From: Nyssa sinensis
Lineage: Eukaryota; Streptophyta; Magnoliopsida; Cornales; Nyssaceae
DNA: 64,000 bases
NCBI GenBank assembly: GCA_008638375.1
Contig: CM018041.1
Coordinates: 13,066,552 to 13,130,551, forward strand
Reading direction: 5' to 3'
The first letter of the stretch is position 1. Every line of letters begins with the position of its first letter. The notes under the pieces are model-generated. The model was not told the DNA's origin and did not search any database. It saw only the letters and a list, made by a program, of their open reading frames with translations. Shown here piece by piece: positions 37,289 to 49,151 of the stretch. A program made the position numbers and the translations under genes.

Positions 37289-37746
37289 TGATATACGTAC
37301 CATAATCCGACCAAGGTTCTCCGAATGTGACACGTGTCTTCAAGCAACTCTGTAACATATGAAGTGCATCATAGTCATCCCTACCTATCTATGGGTTACA
37401 GACCTTTAGCGCAAAGGCTTCCGAACAATTTACTGCCTTCCATAGGCTACTAACTTCAAAATAAGGAAACATGGTTTGATATGGTAACTACTATTTGTGG
37501 ATATCTTAAAATCTCTATTTTTATGGCTCCTAATTTTACTCAACTTGGGATTGTTATAGCTAATAAATAATGTCATCAGGTACGCTTTTAATTTATGTTT
37601 AATTATTCTCTTGAATTACTGTCTTTATTTCTTTGCTGACTTTATCATCGGAGTAGCTACCACCGGAGCCTTTCCAGTGGCTCTCTGACTCGAGTACTTG
37701 ACAAGAAATTTGAGAAAAAAAGCATCTAGACTAAAAAATTGTAACA
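37289..37746 (+). mobile_element. Small Tat-like LTR element, 5' LTR (458 bp)
   Basis: Starts TGATATACGTACCATAATCC and ends ATTGTAACA. Contains the block CCGACCAAGGTTCTCCGAATG and, near its end, CATCGGAGTAGCTACCACCGG with CTCTCTGACTCGAGTACTTG, wording typical of LTRs of the Tat lineage of Ty3/gypsy. After it comes TAATTTGGGTGAAGTCCGTG, a decayed primer-binding-site position. The 3' LTR is the same length, 458 bp. The left flank ATAAC is found two bases after the 3' LTR end rather than directly beside it, so the target duplication is uncertain. Confidence 0.75.
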
Positions 37747-38246
37747 TAATTTGGGTGAAGTCCGTGTTTCTAAAGTCGAGATAGAGGCTAAGGATGAATA
37801 AAAGAATGTTGGAGCACTAGAGCTAGTTGCAGGCCAAACGAAGGTTGGGATACAATTTTTGGAGCTTTTTTATGTAAATCTTGTAACCATAGTCAATAAA
37901 CTCTCCCCTCTAGCCTCTGGACCTTAGCCCTCAAACCCTTCTCGGTCTAAGCCTTTGCTGCTTCAACGTTGTCATAGAGCTTTTGGGCAGCAACAGCTTC
38001 AAAGTTAGCAAGCTTCTTCTTCAGATCCTCTAGTTCTAAAGCTATCGCATTCTTTTCTAACTCTTGGATGGCATCGGCAATGGGAACGACAATAGGCGTA
38101 ATGATGGGACATTAACTATCCCATCAATGTTTATCTTCTCAAGATGTGAAATGGTGCATTTTTTAAAGAAACACGTGTGACGCCTCAGAAACCCTAACCT
38201 TAGCTCTGAGTAAGTCCCACAAAACTTGGGCTCGAGGGGGAGTAGC
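37747..38246. mobile_element. Interior of the small Tat-like element, with antisense ORF relic
   Basis: Only 500 bp between the two LTRs, without gag or pol: a deletion derivative (LARD/TRIM type). On the minus strand a frame from about 38100 to the stop at 37947 reads a coiled-coil-like peptide with ELEDLKKKLANFEAVAAQKL. Tat-lineage elements are known to carry an additional antisense ORF between pol and the 3' LTR, so this is probably the C-terminus of such an ORF (inference). The purine tract CTCGAGGGGGAGTAGC just before 38247 fits a polypurine tract. Confidence 0.6.
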
Positions 38247-38491
38247 TGATATACCATAATCCGACCAAGGTTCTTAGAATGTGACACGTGTCTTTAAGTA
38301 GCTCTGTAACATATATATGAAGCGCATCATACTTATTCCTATCGATTTACAGGTTACAGATTTATAGGGCAAAGGCTTCCGAACAATTCACTACCTTCCA
38401 TAGGCTACTGACCTCAAAATAAAAAAATAGAGCTCGATATGGTAACAATTATCTATAGATATCTTCAAATTCCTACTTTTATGGCTCTTAA
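38247..38491 (+). mobile_element. Small Tat-like element, 3' LTR, left part
   Basis: First 245 bp of the 3' LTR (TGATATACCATAATCCGACC...), interrupted by the solo LTR at 38492. The remainder is at 46855-47067 (213 bp), giving 458 bp in total, the same as the 5' LTR. The 5' LTR shows the uninterrupted target: GGCTCCTAATTTTACTCAAC. Confidence 0.8.
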
Positions 38492-40591
38492 TATAAAGAC
38501 CCAAAAAATCATCAAAAGGCAATTCGGTAAATTGCTAGCATAGACTAAGGAAAAACTGGAGATAAATCAAAGATGAGTCAGATAGATTGTAAAATGAATC
38601 GATAAGTCATCAATATGACACAGTGAGGCTAAAAATAAATTTTTGGTGATATATTCAAGATTGGTGTGAGCCATAGGACTACACAATCATCTAGGGATGC
38701 AAATAGATAAGAAAATCCAATGATGAAATTTAAAAAAAAAAAGGACTGCATATTTGGAATCAGAATGCCAAAATTAGCTAGTGTACCAAGTTTGGTGCAA
38801 TTCCAATACAGCTTAAATATAGACGCATGAAAAGCTTTTCTAAAAAGCTAATAAAACCTTCTAGAAATGGGACATATGTTAACATTATGGTGGTGGAAGG
38901 AGAGTGCTTGTGTGTGTGGGGATGCACTTTAAGGGGACAAGATGTAAAAGGAGGGGACTTGATAGAACATGAGGGAAACCCCTATATTTTCTCTTTTCCC
39001 TTTTCCTCCTCATTTTCTGATTTCCCTCCCCTCTCACGCAACTTTCTCTCTCTTTTTCTCTCTCTCAACCAAAAGTGGTGTCTGTATGTGTAAACATGGT
39101 GTGTGTTTATGTGTGTTTGTGTGGGTTCAAAGAAGGAGAAGAGAGAAAGTGTGAGTGTGCGTGTTTGTGTTTCTTCATGTGTGCATGGTAGAGTGAAAGT
39201 GTGTGATTCAATGTGTGTTTGTGTGTGTGTGTGATGAACACGTTGGGAGAACCAAAATAGAGGAGAAGATGAAGGAAAGGAAGAAGAATAAGAAAAAGAG
39301 AAGGAAAGGAAAAGAAAAGAGCAGCAGAAGGGCTGAACTAGTGGGGCAGCAACCATGAAAGCTTTAGTGAATCTTTCTTTATCCTCCATTTTTCTCTCTA
39401 AGCAACCGGTTAAGGTAGGGGTTTTAAAGCACATTGGGTCCGATTTATAGTTCATTTGGGCTTACATGAATGTATATATGTGTGTGTGTTGCAATGTGCG
39501 TGTATATATATATGTGCATGTATAAATATATATATATATATATATATACACGATAAGAAGAGAAACCGAATTGGGTTTCTTGATTTCCCATGGAATAGGT
39601 CCTCGAAAATGATTTAGGATGATGGGACATAGATCTAGGAAAGATTTACAAGGAGTTTGAACCAAAAACGGGGAGAAAACAGAAGAAGATTGGCTGGAAT
39701 ACCAGTTCGTCAGAGAATTGGGATCTTAAAATTTGGGCTTGAACCAATGGCTGTCAAGGATTGAAACGAACCTTAGAATGTGTAAAACGACAATATATGC
39801 AGATTAGAAGGAAAAGAGAGTGAAAAAATACAGATTTGAAAACTATGGTTTTCAATTTTTCGGCGAGGCTCGCTAAAGAAGACGATCGAAGCTTCGCCGG
39901 AGGCGCTCAACTCCAACGTTGACCAGTTAATAGGTCAATGGTTGACCGTTGACCAGTCAATTTTCAAATCGTGTTGAATCTCAGGTCATAGACCGGGTCG
40001 GGTTGGCCCTGTAATGATCCGAAATTTTGGAATAATTTTTTTTTATTTATTTGTTTATTTTATTTAATTATTTGTTTGTTTGTTTATTAATTAGATGTGT
40101 GTGAAATGGTGTGTTGTATGTGTGTATATATATATAATGTATGTGTGTACATGTAATTAAATATATATATATATATATGTGGATTTATATATATACCAGC
40201 CGAAGCTGCTAGAAGAAGAGAAGGGCTTACGGGTCTTGGTTTCTAAAGGAGAAAAAGAAAAGAGGAGGCCGTTATAGGGGGTGGCCGAATAGAGAGAAAA
40301 GGGAGAGAAAAAGAAAACGAAGCTGCGAGCGGCGGTGGTCTCGAGGGGGGGATCTTGTCGATGGCCATCGCGTCTTGCGTGTCCAAGCTCGAGTCGGAGA
40401 CGGGGGATCGAGGTAGGGGGCGATCGATCTGTCATTCGGTTCATCCGTGAATCTTGATGGCCTCAAGCTTGATTTCTAGTCCGATGATCGCAACTTTGTT
40501 AGATCTCGGGGCTGGAATTTTTGCGACTGAAAGGGCCCATCGAAGGATGATGAGCAGGTTGGGATGGGGGACCCAGCCGTGTTTAGAGAGG

Positions 40592-40641
<50 letters not shown>

Positions 40642-43600
40642 GGTTGTGTGTGGATGTCACGGGTGAAGCGGTGCAAGGGAGACGGAAGTGCAGTGAACTG
40701 GGGTGTTGCGCGTAGGGTATTTGTGTGTATTGATTGTTGGTTTGATTTGGATTGGGGAGAAAGGAAATGGTAGTAACAATATTGGCTGGACTGAAGGTTG
40801 TACAGTGGTCCGATTAAGGCTGGGCAATGGAAATTAGAGGAAATTTCCTACCATTTGAATGGGTTGGTTGCTGCAGATTTTTAGGGGGATGTACGTAGAT
40901 ATATGTGTGTATTGGTGTAGTGTTGGAGCAGGGGATGTTGCGGCAGGGGCTGTTCATGGAGATTTTCCTGAATAGTTGGTTTTGAGGGAACAGGAGCTTG
41001 GTCTGGATGTTGAAGACTTCAGTCCATTGGTAATCAATTGGCCGTGATGAGAGCGACAGTATAGGAGTGGGGTTTCTCTTAGAGGGATTTTAGAGAAATC
41101 AACTTGTGGGTAACAGTCTTTTAAGGGCAACAGGTCTATTGGTGATTTGGATTTCTGTTCATTTTAGATGATGATAATGTGAGAGCTGCTTGTGTTTCAT
41201 GGTTTGCTACTGTGGTTGACAAAGTTGGAGATGGATAGGTATCTTTGAATGACTGCAGGTTAACTGTTTTCCTGATTTGATTCAGCTTGTTGCACCGAAG
41301 ATGGCTGTAGCAGAGATGAGGTTTGGGATGGAGTCCTGGTGGAAGAAATTTTGAGATGGCCCAAGCGCAGGATAAAATGATCAGTGGGTAATCTTAGAGT
41401 GGAGATAGGTTCGTCGCTATCTCTGTTCTTCCGTTTTGGCTACTGAGGAATCTGAAGGAAAGGAAAGATGTTGGAAGATCAGGTGGTTTATCTGTTATAG
41501 TAGTTATGTGTATACGTCCATGTGTGTAACGGTGCAGATGAGGTTCCGGATTTGGGCAACAATTAATTTGCAACAGGGCTGGTTGCGTGTTGAGTTGAAG
41601 AAATGAGAAATTAATAAATCATGATTTCAAAACCAGGTGTGTATTAGTGGGGAATGAGTGGAGCTACAGCAGCAGTGGTAGCACAGTAGTGATTGCGATG
41701 GAGGCCATGGATTCTATAGCACTGCAGGTTCTGGCTCCAGGATCGTCAACCAGCAATGGCAAATCCTCGAAAGCCATTGAAGGTGTGGCCTCAACATAGA
41801 TGAAAAAAATGACGTTGAAAGGATTAGCAAAGAACTTGATCTCACATATGAAGGTGGACATGATGCAAACTTAGGTGGAGATGGCTTACCCAATTTCAAG
41901 CAGAGAAGTTATTGTCCATTCATCTAGAGGGTTGACTAAGCCTGAAACTTTATTCAAAAACTTAATGGCCATCCTTCGGGATGATGTTATCTGTTATGAT
42001 GGCACAATGAGGAATGTATGTAGTAATTCGATTATCCAATTTGAGTATGGGGTCAAGGTTGGAACTAAGCCCCAGAGTTTCTTCGCTGCTGGCGAACCTG
42101 TTGGTGTGTTGGCTGCAGCTGCCATGTCGAAGCCTGCATATAAGGCATTTCTTGATTCTTCTCCAAGTAGCAATTCGGCATGGGAGAATCCCTAAACAGT
42201 AGTACAGTAGCATTAGGATGATGATTATTCAGGATATGTATGGACGTAGCTAACAACATATCTGGAGAGTATCTATGAATAGAGATAAGCATAAGCTTAT
42301 TATGATCCCATTAGACTAGAAGGAACTCTGAAAGGGAAGGAAAAGGCGACTTGACTTCCTAGACTGACACAGTAGGAGGACTGAGTTACTTCCTGATTGA
42401 TTGGATTGCATAGTGGACACAGCTTAGTAGGGTTGTGACCAACCCTATCAGGTATGATATTTTACTAAGTAAGAAATAGGATCAAGTTTAGGAATGATTT
42501 GCATGTTGATTGATTTATACATGTGTTGATTTGATGATTAGGACATCACGTAGGATATAATTGCTTGAAGAACCCAGAACTGATAACTTGTGTACTTTAA
42601 TATGTGCTTTAAATTGTTTGACGATTTGTTGCCATAGTAAAGATGGGTCTTATCTCTAAGTTTGGATTATTATATTTTGGTTTACATTTGTGTTGATATA
42701 TCATGTGTGTGGGAAGGGTGATAGTTTGATGTATTGATGCTTTATGGAATCATATGTTCTTTGTAAATTGATGGGATTGTGAATGCGTGAATCAAGCATG
42801 TGTTTAATTTGATTGTTCATGGCATATAGACTTGTGGAAGAAGTTTTGAGATTCAGATGATATTGTTGCTTTAAATATGCTGCATTATTTAAAGCATACT
42901 GCATGTGTTGGCAAGAAATATTTTGTTGAGATTATGGCCTTGCATGGAGGAAGCATGGCATTTGGCATAGTGTGATTTATTAGAACATAGTGTGAGTTGA
43001 GCACTTAGTGCTATGCATTATGAGGGTGCAGATCTTGTGGTGAAAAACCAAAGATTGATATTGCATTTGGTATCCGAACCAACGGGAGCAATCCGTGAAG
43101 GGATATGACATTGCATTTGGTACCCGAACCAACGGGAGCGATCCGTGAAGGGACATGACATTGTATTTGGTACCCGAACCAACGAGAGCGATCCGTGAAC
43201 GGACATTACATTACATGAGTTGACTTGAGTGGGTGGCATAGAGTTGGCATAATGGCATAGAGTTGACATGGTGGCATTAGAGTGACATGAATGTGACATA
43301 GAGTTGTGTGGGTGTTTCATATGCATTGTCATGTGGCATAGAGTTGCATGGGTGCATTATGTGCATTGTCATCATATTGCATAGATATGGGGATTCCTGC
43401 TATTATATTGTTTGAATGATTGGATGACCTGTGGATTAATGCTATTTCATTATTTGGATGATTTGGATGACATGTGGGTTACTACCGTTACATTATTAGG
43501 ATGATTGGGATAGCATGTGGATTATGCTTATTGTATTGTTTGAGAATCTGGAAGGCATGTGAATTATTGTTATTACATTGCTAGGATGATTTAGAAAGCA

Positions 43601-46600
43601 TGTAGAGAAAAATGTACACTTGCACATGCCACACCTTGATTTTATTTCCTACATTAGTATTATGTCATACCAACATGTTGGCGCTGACCCATTCGTGGGC
43701 ACAGGTTACAGATAAAACTCTTGGTACGTGGGATTTGATGAAGTCTTGGAGAAAGGAGAGGAAATAAATTTGGAGGAATATTCAGCCCTCGAGATATACT
43801 TGTGTAATATAAGGGCTTAAGCCTAAATAGTATGTAAATGATAACTATATGTGTATATGTTAAAGGGAAAGAATGTGTGTTTAATTTTCATGAATTGTGG
43901 CCATCGAATGAGGATGGATTGTAATGTGTTGGTATATATATGATGTATTGTGATTATTAGGCGGGAAAAAGCTCGAAAAACAAAGGAGGTTCTATCAAAA
44001 TTTTTTGAAAAATTTAAAGAACTCAACTATTATAAATGTGAAACTTATCAAGTCTTCCACAATAAGTTCAATCTAGTTTTATTGTATTTTATTTAGGTTG
44101 TCTTTTATTTTATTTTATTTTCGTCTCACCCGTCGCGCCTCGGGTTCGTGGAAATTCGGGGCGTGACAGGCCCATGGTTGGTTAGGCTTGAGGGGCTGTT
44201 TGGTTGTGGTCGATTTGGAACCTTAAAATCGATTTGAACTAGAATAAGGTTATCCCTATTCCAAAAATTGAGATTGAATTTAGTTAAGGCCTATTTGGCA
44301 ACAGGGATTGAAAATTGGCTTAGAAGAAATTAAAAAGGAGTTGACTTATTTGAGTTATTTAGAAATGAGTGAACTAATTTTAAAGAAATTATAAAAAGTG
44401 CACTTGTTTATAAAATTGAATATAAATCTAATTAAAATGCAAGAAAAGGTCTTCTTAAGGTTTTTGGACATTCCAGACTCAATGGCGGAGTCGGTTTGGA
44501 CATTTGGGGACCCGAGGTGTTCCCACATGAATATAAAAAATTATGAAAATATCCCTAATGCTAAATTAAAAAGTGTAAAGGCAAATAAAATCCAGAAAGG
44601 GCTATCCCAAGGTTTTTAGATGCCCAGATTCAAATATGTGATCAAATTAAATAAATTAGGACCCGGTGATGATCCCATATAAAGTGAAAAAATGATAATT
44701 ATACCTTTAGACCTATATTAAGTAGTTGAAAGCCGAATTATCATCCGAAAGAGGCGTTTCTAATATTTTTGGACACTAGAAACTCAAATATGATATCAGA
44801 ATAATAAATTGGTGACTCGAAGTGGTCCCACATGAATATGTGAAATTACAAAAATTTCCTTGGGCATGGAACAATACCTAGAAGTGTTAATAAAATATAA
44901 AGAGGATATCTTTAAGATTGTGGACCTCTTGGATCCGATTCCAAGGTCATTTTGAGAGACGGTGTCTCAGTAGACACGTTACTTATTTGATAAATTATGA
45001 AAATGTCCTTATAAACTTAAAAGATGATCAAATGACTTAGAAACAATACGATAGGGCTTCCTTAGGATTTTTGAAGCTCAGTAACATGTTTTTTTATATC
45101 TGTTTAAGTAAACAGGTACCTGAGGTATAGGCTAATGAGAAATTGGCCATAGAGAACCGTAAGACTTGATATGATACCTTAGTGTTATGGGTTTGGGTGG
45201 TTCCGATGATGGAACAGTAGGTGTGTAAGGCAATTGACGAACATTATGAAAAACACATGTAGTGACTCCTTGTAGTGGGGTGATGATTAGAATTAGGGCA
45301 AAGTCCTGACTTGTTGATATGCATACTTGTTATATAATCTATATGAGATGTTTGTTATTATCGGTGATTATATTATGATTGATTTATAAGTAGAATATGA
45401 TTATTATATTGATTACTATGATGTTGGACATTGTATGATATTATGAGATAAGTGTGATCACCATGTTGATGTTGATTGCCATTTTTATTTCTATCATCAA
45501 TAGATATACATATAACCACTGTTGCTTCTCTACTTATTCATTAATCAGATATCCTCTCATATAGTTGTTAGTGATTATAATGGATGTGGATGATACGGAT
45601 ATGCATATTGTTGACTATACTTAAGCGGTGTGAGATTTGAGTGGATATTGATATTGATGAGCATTGTCTGTGGTGTTGATTGAGATATTGGAATTGTGGA
45701 AAAGAACACTTATGAGAAAAGGGCTTCGGATGAAAATTAGTCACGTCTTTTGTGTGTTCTTGAGTGTGGTGAGATTTTGCTTTATCCGGTGTTTCATTTA
45801 TGATAGGGATGGTGTCTCTCCTTGACGTGTGAGTCATAAACCCGCGCGGGTGGTCGTTTGTCTCCATTGGATTAGTAGCCTATAAAACACTCAAGTTTAT
45901 CGAGATCCAAATTAGGTGGATTGATTTATTTGAGATTATTTTCCTTGACACTCATGTGATATTTTCTTATGATTGCTGATAAATTGTGTACTGCCAGTTT
46001 GAAATACTGTGGCCTTTGTGGATGATTGCTTAGCTATGAATGTATACATTGTTCTTATGGCTTTAAACAGGAAATTGAGGTGCTTCGCGAGATTGGTAAG
46101 CTTATACTTATATCTTGTGACTGGTTATGTGCATATATACATTGTTCTTGTGGCATTAAAATAGGAAATGGAGATGCTTCGTAAAATTATATGTTTATAC
46201 TTATGGCATGTGTTCAACCCTCTATATGTTGATTACTTGGTCATTATTATTAAACCACATGTAGTGGTGTTTGTGTTGGTATATGTTGTTATTGTGTGCT
46301 TGTGGTGTATACTGGACTTAGGGTGTGTCCTCTTCATACTTGCATTAGTTTTTACACGTTGCTTGCTTGTATGTTTTGGGAAACCCTACTAAGCGTTATG
46401 GCTCATTCTTGCTGTTCATGAGAATGGCAGGTATTGGCTTGATGGAAGATAGTTGCAGAAGCAGTACAGGATAGACTAGAGTCATTATAGCATTTAGTTA
46501 CCTCATTGTATTTGTTCGTTTATATTTATTAAGGGTGTCTCTATCCTTTAAACTATTGTTTTACATGTATATAAGGACTGTTAGAGTTTGCTCTAGACGT

Positions 46601-46849
46601 TATCATATTGTATATCGTTGTTGAATGATTGGTATAAACTATTTGATTGTAATAAATTTCATTAAATTCCGTTATGGGACTTGAACAAGTCTAATTAGGG
46701 AACAGAACCGAAACCAATTAAACGAACTAAATCAATTAAAAAAAAATAGCCTATATTTTATGTATTTGACTAGGTTGGTTAGTCTCATTATCCACCTTAT
46801 CGAGATCTAATAACCCCATAGTCCGGTCTTGCGAGTCAAGGGTGTGACA
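38492..46849 (+). mobile_element. Solo LTR (family L-like, copy f), split, TSD CTTAA/CCTAA
   Basis: Forward LTR of 4,194 bp net, itself split by copy e. It starts TATAAAGACCCAAAAAATC (the expected TG has become TA) and ends CAAGGGTGTGACA. The target duplication is CTTAA at 38487-38491 against CCTAA at 46850-46854, one mismatch, and the host sequence on both sides is one LTR of the small Tat-like element. Left part 38492-40009, right part 44174-46849. GT- and TA-rich microsatellites lie at 39070-39240 and 39480-39550. More diverged than copies a-e, so probably older. Its ORFs (38827-39093, 38982-39455, 45568-45867, 46168-46392) are not genes. Confidence 0.8.
40010..44168 (+). mobile_element. 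Solo LTR (family L, copy e), TSD GGCCC
   Basis: A 4,159-bp solo LTR in forward orientation: start TGTAATGATCCGAAATTTTGG, end AAATTCGGGGCGTGACA. The target duplication GGCCC is exact at 40005-40009 and 44169-44173. Three ~53-bp tandem units (GGTACCCGAACCAACGGGAG...) lie at about 43067-43205. TA runs at 40159-40180 and 40592-40635 are near its start. It lies inside copy f, so it is the younger of the two. The frame at 41875-42195 and neighbouring ones show no domain I can name. Confidence 0.9.
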
Positions 46850-46854
46850 CCTAA

Positions 46855-47067
46855 TCCTACCCAACTTGGAATTACTATAGCCTATAAATAAGGTCATAAG
46901 GTACACTTTCAATTCATGTTTAATTTTTCTCTTAAATTAATGTGTTTATTTTTTTGTGACTTTAACATCAGAACAGCTATCATCAGAACTTTTCCGGTAG
47001 CTCTCTAATCTTGAGTTCTTGACTAGCAATTTGAGAGAATAAGTTTCTAGACCAGAAAAATGCAACA
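46855..47067 (+). mobile_element. Small Tat-like element, 3' LTR, right part
   Basis: Second part of the 3' LTR (CCCAACTTGGAATTACTATAGC ... AAAAATGCAACA), aligning with 37536-37746 of the 5' LTR over its whole length. It closes the three-level nest: small element, copy f, copy e. Confidence 0.8.
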
Positions 47068-48692
47068 TAATAACATATATTATATATGTGCTTTTATTAT
47101 TTTTTATTTTTTAATCTCATTTTATTTGAATAGATCTCATTCCTTAAGTTATGAGAATGAATACCTATTCATACATCTCGTGGGAATAGCCATTTTAAAG
47201 GAATGGTCACACCTGCAATAATTCTTTTCGTCCCGTCTTTTTTATTCTAATTTGTCTTTACTCTCTGCCTACCTTCTCGCCCTGGAGTTCATTGGCTATC
47301 TAATATGAAATACTTACTCATTATACGATCATCACTCTGACCTAGCACCACCATCTTAACTATCTATAGGTGCCTCTTGAATTCAATACAAATGGGGAAG
47401 CTCAATTCCTTTCACACTGTACGAGGATCACTTTCTTATTATGTGGGAACCATTACAGTTTTGATTTGTGGGGACTAGTTGCTGAGAGAGAAATGGAATG
47501 ACTTCTCCATTGTTAAAACGGAGACACTCTCAACTCAAATATTGTATAGCCCACCTGGCAAATTAGGCAAACACATACATGTAACTGTGCCGAAAAAGTC
47601 ATAGTCGTGTAATCTTACAAAAATTGACAAGATAACTAATTTGAAGATGAAAATCTCAAATATGGTCGTGTTGTCAAAGGTATAATCTTATAAAAAAAAA
47701 AAAAAAAACTCATTTTTCTATGTCATATTAATGTATAATATTGTTACTGTGTAATTAAAATTTATAATTACTTACCCAGAAAAAACATTATAATTAAACA
47801 AGGCATGCTAAATTTAATTAAATAATTAATTAAATATTGGGTCATCAAAAAAAATTTAATTAAATATTTAATTACAATTTAGGATGAAAATTTATCAAAA
47901 TAACCTTAATAATTTTTTGATATTTCACATGTTATCATATTTTGAAAAATAATTATGTTATACATAACGAATTTTTTCAATAGATTATGTAACTGATAGA
48001 TTTTAGGAAGTGCAGTCCATTATAATAAATAGATATGGGACCGTTTATTTATTTTTAAAAGTCATAAAATCTATTGTGAAATCAATAATACATAATATTT
48101 TTCTTTTTGAAATTGTAAAATGTTTCCAAAATTGTCAAAGTTTTTTTCCACATTACAAAAATACTCCACTGCTCACTTTCATTGATATTTCATCAATGTA
48201 AAATTCAAGATCAATGTTATAAGAGGTTTTTGGTTTAAAGAATAAAACATGGACTTAATTAGTTCTGTAGTACTAAAATATTTGAATTAGAAAATAATCT
48301 TGTACTTTCATTTGTCTTGATGGCCGAATGACTCAAAAATAAATAGTTAAAGACAGGGACATAGGGTACTAGAAAGATGCATATTAAAAACATGAAATAA
48401 AAGCATGAAATAAGGATACAAAGTTACATAAACTGCCACACGTAGTAAACTGCAATACATATAACATTACCCCGAAAAACACCAACTAAACATAACAACA
48501 CATAGAAAGATGACAGGATCATGTGGGAGCTTGGCAGGATCAGACACCCAGTCTCCATCTTTATTTTGATGACTGACATGACAGAACAGAACGGGAAGAG
48601 ACCAATACATTACCACACAAACGTACGTACACGTACAGTGAAAACCAGCATCATCTTCAAACTGTGCCATGCATGCACGTAAATACAAATTA
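47068..48692. other. AT-rich intergenic stretch
   Basis: No gene recognised. There is an A run at 47691-47708 and ATTAATTAA-rich sequence at 47805-47880. The ORF at 48010-48201 has no recognisable feature. Confidence 0.45.
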
Positions 48693-48941
48693 TTATTTGC
48701 CAGTTGAATCTTTTCCATCAGCATTAGGGCGCTTCGTAGTTTGACGTCCTGAACCCATGAGACCTGTTGCAGCGTCTTGCGGAGGGGGTGGAGAGGGTGG
48801 TGGAGATGATGTAGCACTTTGAGACTTCTACGGTTTTAGTAAGTCGTTAGCAGGAGGTGGAATATTATTTTGTGCAGCCTTCTTCCCATAGATGCCGCTT
48901 GGATCGGGCTTCTCCCCGCTGCTTGATTCTTTTGATCCCAT
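48693..48941 (-). pseudogene. Small hydrophilic protein gene with one in-frame stop
   Basis: Minus-strand frame of 83 codons from ATG (48941-48939) to TAA (48695-48693), open except for a TAG at codon 38 (48828-48830). The composition stays consistent across the stop: residues 3-37 are hydrophilic (KESSSGEKPDPSGIYG, then IPPPAND), residues 44-58 are Ser/Pro-rich (SSPPPSPPPP) and the C-terminus is Gly/Lys/Asp-rich (LMGSGRQTTKRPNADG). No Cys, no signal peptide and no membrane segment. I do not recognise the family; the composition resembles small LEA-like or disordered plant proteins (inference). A TATA box lies 45-52 bp upstream of the ATG. An overlapping minus-strand ORF at 48467-48817 is in another frame and looks like a shadow. 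The stop may be a nonsense mutation, a sequencing error or a real end after 37 residues. Confidence 0.45.
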
Positions 48942-48985
48942 TGGATTCTCAATTGCATAGTGCTTTTAACATGCATATTGACATC

Positions 48986-48993
48986 TATATATA
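48986..48993 (-). promoter_or_regulatory. TATA box of the small minus-strand gene
   Basis: CTATATATAG, palindromic and so equally readable on the minus strand, 45-52 bp upstream of the ATG at 48941. Initiation about 30 bp downstream would leave a very short leader. Confidence 0.4.
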
Positions 48994-49073
48994 GTCACTC
49001 TACTTCCAAATGTCAACTCACGGTTTCACCGCATGCTCTGCTGGATTGGATTAGTAGTATTTTCTGGTTTCGT

Positions 49074-49085
49074 CATGCATGCATG
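49074..49085. promoter_or_regulatory. Overlapping RY motifs (CATGCATG)
   Basis: CATGCATGCATG contains two overlapping RY elements about 80 bp upstream of the TATA box. RY motifs are bound by B3-domain factors (ABI3/FUS3/LEC2) in seed-expressed promoters. Here this suggests, but does not show, seed expression. Confidence 0.35.
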
Positions 49086-49096
49086 GTGTTTGCTAA

Positions 49097-49100
<4 letters not shown>

Positions 49101-49146
<46 letters not shown>
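49101..49146. repeat. (AG)23 microsatellite
   Basis: Uninterrupted AG dinucleotides, CT on the strand of the small gene. Plant promoters and leaders often contain CT/GA runs. Confidence 0.95.

Positions 49147-49151
<5 letters not shown>

Noticed and set aside
38982..39455. 157-codon minus-strand ORF
   Set aside because: Low-complexity Ser/Phe/Thr-His peptide from GT/GA-rich LTR sequence in copy f.
41875..42195. 106-codon ORF that reads fairly protein-like
   Set aside because: It lies inside solo LTR e; no known domain, and overlapping frames are equally open. Left as LTR sequence, though a captured fragment is not fully excluded.
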